A stretch of DNA of 64,000 nucleotides from Rhodoferax sp. U2-2l. Lineage in GTDB: Bacteria; Pseudomonadota; Gammaproteobacteria; Burkholderiales; Burkholderiaceae_C. A model generated the notes under the pieces. That model had not been told where the DNA came from and did no database searches. It saw only the letters and a program-made list of their open reading frames with translations. Made by a program: the position numbers and the translations under genes. The stretch covers positions 106,386 through 170,385 of the forward strand of contig NZ_JAJCTH010000009.1 of NCBI RefSeq assembly GCF_020594515.1. Direction: 5' to 3'. Numbering within the stretch: position 1 is the first letter of the stretch; every line of letters begins with the position of its first letter. This document shows, one piece after another, positions 39,901 to 48,000 of the stretch.

Positions 39901-42202
39901 GGAGCGCCTGCCAGTCATGTTCTGCTCGCCCACCATGGAGCTGGGCGTCGACATCTCGGCATTGAATACGGTCTACCTGCGCAACGTACCCCCCACCCCT
40001 GCCAACTACGCCCAGCGCAGCGGCCGGGCAGGGCGCTCAGGGCAGCAGGCACTCGTCATCACCTATTGCGCAGCCCTTAGCCCGCATGACCAATGGTTTT
40101 TCCACCACGCCACCGAAATGGTTCACGGCATCGTCAAGCCGCCCACATTGGACCTGGCCAACCGCGATCTGATTGAAAGCCACTTGCACGCCGTATGGCT
40201 TGCTGCTGCACAAGTGCAGTTGGACACCAGCATCGCGCCCCTGCTTGATCTGGAGCAGGTAGATAAACCATTGCAGCCCGCCCTGCGTGACAAGCTCAAT
40301 GCCCCAGAGGTCACCGCACGCGCTCTGCAGAGTTCCCAAGGCTTTGTTGCCCAACTTGCTTCCGTGCTCAGCAGCAGTCCATGGTTCTCCGCCGACCATG
40401 TGGCTGCCACCATTGAGCGTGCGGGTCAAGACTTCAGTGCCGCCTTTGAGCGCTGGCGGGCTTTGGTGGATGCCACCCGCAAGCAAATGGACATGGCGGA
40501 TCAGGTGGTTAAAAGCTACACCACCTCGCACGCTGAAAAGCAAAATGCCCAGCGCCGTTATGGTGATGCTGCCCGTCAGTACAGCGTGTTGCTCAAGTCG
40601 GGCAACGGCCAGAACTCTGATTTTTATACCTATCGCTATCTGGCCAGCCAGGGCTTCTTGCCTGGCTATAACTTTCCACGCTTGCCTTTGATGGCTTGGA
40701 TACCCGCAAAAGGGGGGGCTGCTGTCAAAGGCAAGGATGACGAAGGTAGCATGGTTAGCCGCCCGCGTTTTTTGGCATTGTCTGAATTTGGTCCGCGCAG
40801 TCTCATTTATCACCAGGGTCGCATGTACCGCGTGGTGCGTGCCAAGCTCAATGTCGGCTCGGCCGATCACATCTCGGGTAACAGCACGCTCGCCACTGTG
40901 GCCAGCCGTGTATGCAGCCAATGCGGGTACGCCCACATGGGAGAGGAAGATGGCGCCGAACCATACCAAAACTGCTGCGAAAACTGCGGCGCATTGCTCA
41001 CCGACCATGATTGGGTCCGTAACCTCTACCGCATCGAGACGGTGGAAACCATCCCCGTTGAGCGCATCTCCATCAATGACGAAGACCGTCAGCGCCAAGG
41101 CTTTGAGCTGCAAACCACCTACCGCTTCCTGCCAGGGCTGGACGGCAAGATCGCACAGCACAAGTCACTTATCGGCAGTGACAGCGGTGACGATGCTCAT
41201 GCCTTGGCCGCGCTGACTTATTCCCCTGCGGCGCAAATCTGGCGAATCAACCGTGGCTGGCGCCGACGCAAAGACAAGGATCAGCTCGGCTTCTACATCA
41301 ACCCCATTACCGGGCAGTGGAGTAAAAAAGACGAGCCAGGTGCCACGGATGATGGCAGCAGCGATGATGGCTTGCTGGACAAGGTGCCCAACCAGCAAAT
41401 CGTTCCCTTTGTGGAGGACCACCGCAACATCCTTATTCTGGCACCCAATGTGCCGCTTGATTTGGAAGCCATGGCAACCCTACAAGCCGCACTTAAGCGC
41501 GGCATTGAAATGACCTTTCAGATTGAAGAGTCCGAATTGGTGGCCGAGCCCTTGCCCAAACAGGACGAGCGCAAAGCCTTGTTGTTTTACGAAGCAGCCG
41601 AAGGCGGAGCCGGTGTTTTGACCCGTTTGGCCACAGAGCCCCAGGCCATGGCCCAGGTAGCCGCTGCAGCCTTGCGCGTGATGCACTACAGGGAACCCGC
41701 AGGATCTTGGTCGGTGGAGGATTTGAACAATCTGGAGCAAAAAACGCAGGATGGTCACAGCATTTGTGAAGCCGGTTGTTACCAGTGCCTGTTGTCATAT
41801 TTCAACCAGCCAGACCATGACCACATCAACCGACGCAATACGCAAGCCATTGAAATGCTGGTCGCGTTGGCCAACGCCCAAGTAGCTGCCGCACCTGCTG
41901 AGCCAAGTCAGTCGCCCTCTGTGTCAGAGGCTGCAGGCACCCATGACGCGCTTTTTGAGCAATGGCAACAGGCGCTTCAGGCTGGTGGGCACAAGGTGCC
42001 GGATCAAACCCAGTTGCAGGTGCTCGGTGGCCAGTTGACCGTAGCGGGCCAGTACAAAGCTGCCCGAACCTTGGTGATATTGCAGCCTTTGCAAGCCTCA
42101 TGGCAGGCCGAACTGACCGATAAAGGCTGGTCTGTCATCAATATGTCAAATTCAGCCCTGTGGTCAGAGCAGTTCGCCGCTTACCCTCATGTCTTTAGCT
42201 AA
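36908..42202 (+). CDS. Giant DEAD/DEAH-box helicase with DUF1998-type C-terminus, 1764 aa
   Basis: Probable nucleic-acid translocase or helicase of an anti-phage system. An N-terminal [18 protein letters not shown] segment precedes the helicase core: Walker A [13 protein letters not shown] (Lys119), DELH at 235-238, GTSATMSS, and a zinc-binding insert ([24 protein letters not shown]). Then come [21 protein letters not shown] and helicase motifs [32 protein letters not shown]. Two more Cys clusters ([19 protein letters not shown]) precede a DUF1998-like end with [24 protein letters not shown]. The chain is like DrmA and DrmB of DISARM joined, or DruE of Druantia. ATG 36908 has AGGGA upstream; GTG 36866 is the alternative. 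First of seven tightly packed genes. Confidence 0.88.
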   Translation: [1764 protein letters not shown]

Positions 42203-42220
42203 TTTCAAACCTTTTCACGC

Positions 42221-45079
42221 ATGACCACAGCAACCGATGATTTCCACCCCGGCAACTTGGTGCGTGCACGCGGGCGCGAGTGGGTCGTGCAAGCCGACAC
42301 CCGGCGAGACGGCGGCGGCAGCCTGCTGCGCTTGCGCCCCTTGGGTGGTGCGGATGAAGACATCATTACCCTGATCCCCGATCTGGAATTCGCGCCTGTG
42401 GAGCCCGCCACTTTTGCCTGGCCTGACCCGACGCAACCCGGCAACCACGCTGCTGCCTTGCTCTTGCGTGATGCTCTGCGCCTAAAGCTGCGTGCAGGTG
42501 GCGGGCCGTTCCGCTCATTTGGGAATATCGCTGTCGAACCCCGCGCCTATCAGCTGGTGCCCTTGCTCATGGCCTTGCGTCTCTCCACCGTGCGCCTGTT
42601 GATTGCGGATGACGTCGGCATTGGCAAAACCATTGAGGCTGGCCTGATCGTGCGCGAGCTGATGGATCGTGGCGAAGTCCGCCACCTGGCCGTGCTCTGC
42701 CCGCCCCACCTGGTGGAGCAGTGGCAGGCGGAGTTGCAAGACCGCTTCAACATGCAGGCCATCGCCCTCACGTCCGCCAGCGCCAGCCGTATAGAGCGCG
42801 ACTTGCCGCATGGCGTAGGCCTGTTTGACCATCACCCCATCGTGGTGGTCAGCCTGGACTACATCAAAAGCGAACGCCACCGTGAACATTTTTTAAGTAT
42901 CGCTCCCGAGTGCATCATCGTCGACGAAGCCCACACCTGCGCCAGCAGCGGTGCAGGTAAACAGTTGCGGTTTGAGTTGCTTCAGCGTCTTGCCAAAGAT
43001 ACTGAGCGCCACCTGCTGCTGCTCACCGCCACGCCGCACTCAGGGGATGAGGTCGCGTTTTACAACTTGCTTTCCCTGCTTGACCCTGCCTTTTTGGGTC
43101 TGCAAAATCGTACCTTGGCCGACGATCCGCTGCGCGACCAGCTCGCCCGACATTTTGTGCAGCGCCGCCGCAAAGATATTGTGGAATGGCAGGCCGAAAC
43201 CCAAGATGGTCGTGGCTTTGCCCGCCGAATGAAAACCGAGCTCACCTACCAGCTCACTGGTGACTGGGGCGCTTTTTTTGATGCGGTGCAAACCTATTGC
43301 CGCGAAATGGCCGAATCGGTGGAGCAAAGCCAGCATGGCAGCGCCCGCCTGATCTGGTACGCCACCTTGGCCCTGCTGCGCTGCGTCGCCTCCAGCCCCG
43401 CCACAGCCGTCAAAGCGCTCAGCACCCGCCTGGAAGGCAAAACCGAAGCCCTGGCTGCTGAGGGCGATGACGATCTGCTCGAAGACGAGCGCCTGCACGA
43501 CGGCCAGGCCGATGACCTCGGCAGCAATGACTTGGAGCCCGCAGGCCAGATCAACGACCGCCTGCAAGATGCCCAGCACTTGCAAGCGCTGATTGTTGAG
43601 GCCCAGCGCTTGTCCGGCAAAGTCGGTGACCCCAAACTGGCCGTGCTCATCACCCACGTGGACGGCTTGGTCAAAGACGGCTTTGCCCCCGTGGTGTTCT
43701 GCCGTTATGTGGCCACCGCTCACTACGTTGCCGCCGAGCTGAAAAAACACTTTCCCAAAGTGCTGGTGGATGTGGTCACCGGCGAACTCAGCCCAGAAGA
43801 ACGCCGTGACAAGGTCGAGAGCATGGCGGAAGGTGTCGAGGCGGATGGTGGCCGTATTCTGGTCGCCACTGACTGTCTGTCTGAAGGCATCAACCTTCAG
43901 CACCTGTTTACCGCCGTGGTGCACTACGACCTGGCCTGGAACCCCACCCGTCACGAGCAGCGCGAGGGCCGCGTAGACCGCTTTGGCCAGCTAGCCCCCG
44001 AGGTGCGCTGCACCATGCTCTATGGGCAAGACAACCCGGTGGACGGGTTTGTGCTCAACGTCATCTTGCGTAAGGGCGAGGCCATCCAGAAAGAACTGGG
44101 CGTGCTGGTGCCCATGCCAGAAGACAAACTGCGCATCAACCAGGCCATGGTGAAAGCCGCACTGATGAAGCGCAACGCGCCGCGTAACCAGCAATTGGGT
44201 TTTGACTTTGCCGAGGCCGAGCAAGTATTGGTCCCCTTGCAAACCCTGTGGACCGATGCGCTGGAAAAAGCCAAGCTCAACCGCACAAAATTCGCCCAGC
44301 GCCGTATCCGCCCCGACGAAGTGCTTCCCGAGTGGCAAAAGCAGCAGACTGCCCTGGGCAGCAGTGCCGATGTGCAGCGCTTTGTGCAAAGCGCCTGCGT
44401 CCGCCTGAATGCCCCGCTGGAGGCCGTCCGCCGCACAGCTGGCAACACCCTGTACCGGCTGCCCACCCAGCACCTGCCCGAAGCCCTGCGCCAACGCCTC
44501 ACTGACGAAGGCCTGGTGCCAGACAGCGCCAAGCCCATCCTGGGCCTGAACTTTGCCGAGCTCCACCGCAGCCACCCACTTGTGACCGTGCTGGCAGACC
44601 ATTTGATTGAAACCGCCTTGCAGGGCGAATCCGGCGTCACCGCACGCTGCGCCGCAACCATCACCAATGGGGTGGACATTGTCACCACCGTTTACCTTCT
44701 GCGCTTGCGTCACCAACTGGGCTACGTGCGCCGCCGCCAGCCTTACCAGATGATGGCCGAAGAAACCGTGGCCCTGGCCGTCAAAGGCCGCAGCAACCCC
44801 GAGTGGCTCAGTGACGATGCCACCGCCCAGTTGCTGGAATGCCAACCCACCGGCAACCTGCCGCGTGAGGCCATGACCCGCGAGGTAAGCCAGGCGCTGG
44901 ACTTCTTGCAAGCTCACCCCCAACGCCTGCAAGACCTGGCCAACGAGCGCGCCCAAACCCTGCTGGCCGACCACCGCCGAGTGCGCGAAGCCGCCCGTGA
45001 CGTGGGCCAGTACAGTGTGGCCCCCTGTTTGCCGGTCGACGTGATTGGTGTGTATGTCCTCCTGCCAGACGCTCTGTAG
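42221..45079 (+). CDS. SNF2/RapA-like DEAD/DEAH helicase (DrmD-like), 952 aa
   Basis: A second superfamily-2 ATPase of the same operon, 18 nt after the first. Core: RLLIADDVGIGKTIEAGLIVREL (Lys136), LCPPHLVEQWQAEL, DEAH at 235-238 (IIVDEAHTCASSG), LLLTATPHSGDEVAFYNLLSLL, and the C-terminal ATDCLSEGINLQHLFTAVVHYDLAWNPTRHEQREGRVDRFGQ. About 350 residues follow the helicase core. This sequence type is found in DISARM class 1 (DrmD) and in other helicase-methylase defence loci. Typical GC-rich codon use, unlike the RT gene downstream. No strong Shine-Dalgarno, so translational coupling to the upstream gene is likely. Confidence 0.88.
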   Translation: MTTATDDFHPGNLVRARGREWVVQADTRRDGGGSLLRLRPLGGADEDIITLIPDLEFAPVEPATFAWPDPTQPGNHAAALLLRDALRLKLRAGGGPFRSFGNIAVEPRAYQLVPLLMALRLSTVRLLIADDVGIGKTIEAGLIVRELMDRGEVRHLAVLCPPHLVEQWQAELQDRFNMQAIALTSASASRIERDLPHGVGLFDHHPIVVVSLDYIKSERHREHFLSIAPECIIVDEAHTCASSGAGKQLRFELLQRLAKDTERHLLLLTATPHSGDEVAFYNLLSLLDPAFLGLQNRTLADDPLRDQLARHFVQRRRKDIVEWQAETQDGRGFARRMKTELTYQLTGDWGAFFDAVQTYCREMAESVEQSQHGSARLIWYATLALLRCVASSPATAVKALSTRLEGKTEALAAEGDDDLLEDERLHDGQADDLGSNDLEPAGQINDRLQDAQHLQALIVEAQRLSGKVGDPKLAVLITHVDGLVKDGFAPVVFCRYVATAHYVAAELKKHFPKVLVDVVTGELSPEERRDKVESMAEGVEADGGRILVATDCLSEGINLQHLFTAVVHYDLAWNPTRHEQREGRVDRFGQLAPEVRCTMLYGQDNPVDGFVLNVILRKGEAIQKELGVLVPMPEDKLRINQAMVKAALMKRNAPRNQQLGFDFAEAEQVLVPLQTLWTDALEKAKLNRTKFAQRRIRPDEVLPEWQKQQTALGSSADVQRFVQSACVRLNAPLEAVRRTAGNTLYRLPTQHLPEALRQRLTDEGLVPDSAKPILGLNFAELHRSHPLVTVLADHLIETALQGESGVTARCAATITNGVDIVTTVYLLRLRHQLGYVRRRQPYQMMAEETVALAVKGRSNPEWLSDDATAQLLECQPTGNLPREAMTREVSQALDFLQAHPQRLQDLANERAQTLLADHRRVREAARDVGQYSVAPCLPVDVIGVYVLLPDAL

Positions 45080-45088
45080 TTCCCAGTT

Positions 45089-48000
45089 ATGAAACCTGTC
45101 CGAAAACATACCGCAGCGCTCAACCTGCCCACCCTGCAACTTGAAGGTGGCCTGTTCCTGCCCGACATGCTGGAAAAAGCCGCCCTGGGCCAGGCCCGCA
45201 TGCAAACCGAGGCCGATTACGGCATCCCCAAAGGCCTCAAGCTCAAAGACGAATACAGCCGCTCCTTCCAGATTGCCTGCGCCCAGTGGCGCGGCTTTGC
45301 CCCGCTGCTGGAGCGGGTCGACGTTGATGCCCAGCACGCCACCACCACCTTTGTGACCGAGCTGCTGCGCGATGCATTTGGCTACACCGCCGTGAATGCC
45401 ATCCCCGGCATCACCCTTGAAGACCGCCACTACCCCATCTCCCTCCTGGCCCCTCCGTCGGGGGTAGGCAGCACTGCGCACGCCATTCCCATCGTGGTAG
45501 TACCCCACACCTTGGGCCTGGACGACGCAGACACACGCTTTGCCATCCAAGGCAGCGGCAGCCGCAAGAAAACGCCTTTCCAGCTAGCCCAAGAGTTGCT
45601 CAACGCCAGCCCAGATCACCAGTGGGCCATCGTCACCAACGGCAAAACCCTGCGTCTGCTGCGCGATGCCGCCACCCTGACACGCCCCAGCTACCTCGAC
45701 ATTGATCTGCAAGACCTTCTCAGCGGCCAGCGCTTTGCCGAATTTGCCTACGCCTGGCGCTTGCTGCATGCCAGCCGCGCTGGCCTGGTGAGTGGCACAA
45801 GTGAGACACCCGCCCCAGTGGTGTGGGAAAGCTGGCGCGAAGCGGGTCAAGAAGAAGGCACCCGCGTGCGCGACGGCTTGCGCCTGGGCGTGACCGAAGC
45901 CCTCATCACCCTAGGCCAGGGTTTTTTGCAGCACCCCGGCAACGAGGCCTTGCGCCTAGCCCTGCAAGACGGCAGCCTGAGCCAGTCAGCCTACTTTGCC
46001 CAACTGCTGCGCCTCATCTACCGCTTTATCTTCGTCTTCAGTGTGGAAGAGCGCGGGCTCATTCCCAACGCTCCCCAGCCTCAGGACGACCCCGCCACCG
46101 CCCGCGCCAAGCTGGCTGCCGCCCAGGCCTACGCACAAGGCTATGCCCTGTCCCGCCTGCGCGACATGGCCTTGCGCCGCCGTGCCCGCACAAAGTTTGA
46201 TGACCTATGGCAATGCATCAAGATCGTCTTCAAAGGCCTGGCCCAGGGTGAAACCCGCCTGGGCCTGCCCGCTCTGGGTGGCCTGTTTGCACCCACCCAA
46301 TGCCGCGCGCTGGACGGTACCCAGCTCACCAACGCCGACCTGCTGGCCGTCATGCAAAGCCTGCGCTGGGCCAAGCGTGCCGGTGGCCCACTGGCCCCCA
46401 TTGACTACCGCAACATGGACACCGAAGAACTCGGCAGCGTCTATGAAAGCCTGCTGGAACTGGTGCCCGAGGTGGATTTGCACGCCCGCAGCTTTGGCTT
46501 TGTCGGGATCACCAGCGTGGGCAGCACGGCGGGAAATGACCGCAAACTCACGGGCAGCTACTACACCCCCGACAGCCTGGTTAAAGAGCTCATCAAAAGC
46601 GCACTCGATCCCGTCATCACCCAGCGCCTGGCCGCCAACCCCGCCATCCCGGTGGACGCATTGCTTGCCATCCGCGTGATCGACCCGGCCTGTGGCAGCG
46701 GCCACTTTTTGCTGGCAGCCGCACGCCGCCTGGCAGAGCGCCTGGCCAGCTTGCGCTCACCCGACGGTGCCGTCACCCCGCTGGCTTATCGCCACGCCTT
46801 GCGCGAGGTCATTGGCCGCTGCATCTTCGGCGTAGACCGCAACCCCATGGCCGTGGAACTGGCCCGTACCGCACTGTGGCTGGAAGGCTTTGAAGAAGGC
46901 CGCCCCTTGAGCTTTTTGGACCACCACCTGCAATGTGGTGACGCGCTGCTGGGGCTCATTGACCTCAAGACGCTGGAGTTAGGCATTGCCAAGGATGCTT
47001 TCAAACCGCTCTCCGGCGATGACAAAGAGGTGTGCAAACAGCTCGCCAAAATCAACACCGCAGCGCTCAAGGACCTGGTTAAGAAACGCAATGCTCGCGC
47101 TTTTGGACAACTCGATGTGGCAAGCGCTGTCGGAAATGGCCTAAGACACTTGCAAGCTATCGAAGCTCTCCCGGATAACACCACTCAGGAGATTGCAGAC
47201 AAAGAGGTCGCCTATCGCGCTTTTTTGGAACAGGCCAAAACCAGCCGCTTGGCACACGCTGCTGATTTGCTGGTGGGTGCTTATCTGCTGACCAAACGTG
47301 AGGGTGCTGAAGCGCATATCCCCACCAGCGCCACGCTCTACCTCACCTTGCTCGGTGATGCGTTGCCCATGGCGCAGCAAGGCGCACTCTCTGCTGCCCA
47401 AGCCGCCTGCGTTGAGGCCCGCGTGCTGCACTGGCCGCTGGCCTTTCCACAGGTATTCGCCTCTGGCGGTTTTGACTGCGTGCTGGGTAACCCACCGTGG
47501 GAGCGCATCAAACTGCAGGAAGAAGAATTCTTCGCCACTCGCCACCGCGATGTGTTTGAGGCAAAAAACAAAGCTGAACGCAGCCAACGCATTCAATGGC
47601 TCTCCGAGGGCAAGCTGGCAAAGCATCTATTCCCACAAGTGGAGCGCGCACCGCATGACTGCGAGGCCGAACAGCGCCTTTACGCCGAGTTCATTATTGC
47701 CCGCCGCACAGCGGAAGCCGCCAGCGTGTTTGCCCATGTTAAGGGGGAGGACGGCGGACGTTTCCCTCTCACCGGTGTGGGTGATGTGAATACCTATGCC
47801 TTGTTTGCTGAAACCATTAGCCAGATTACCAATACTCAAGGTCGTTCCGGCTTCATCGTACCAACCGGTATAGCGACCGACGATGGCACCAAAGCCTATT
47901 TCGCGCATCACACACAGCAAGGAAGGTTGATCAGCATTCATTCATTCGAGAATGAAAAATTCATATTCCCAGATGTCCATCATTCTTTTCGATTCTGCAT

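Noticed and set aside
40037..41161. 374-codon minus-strand frame inside the giant helicase gene
   Set aside because: Lies wholly opposite a well-supported gene with conserved motifs and has no protein-like pattern.
43991..45550. 519-codon open frame on the minus strand
   Set aside because: Antisense shadow of the SNF2 helicase and methyltransferase genes; His/Gln/Gly-rich composition, no ribosome-binding site, no domain.
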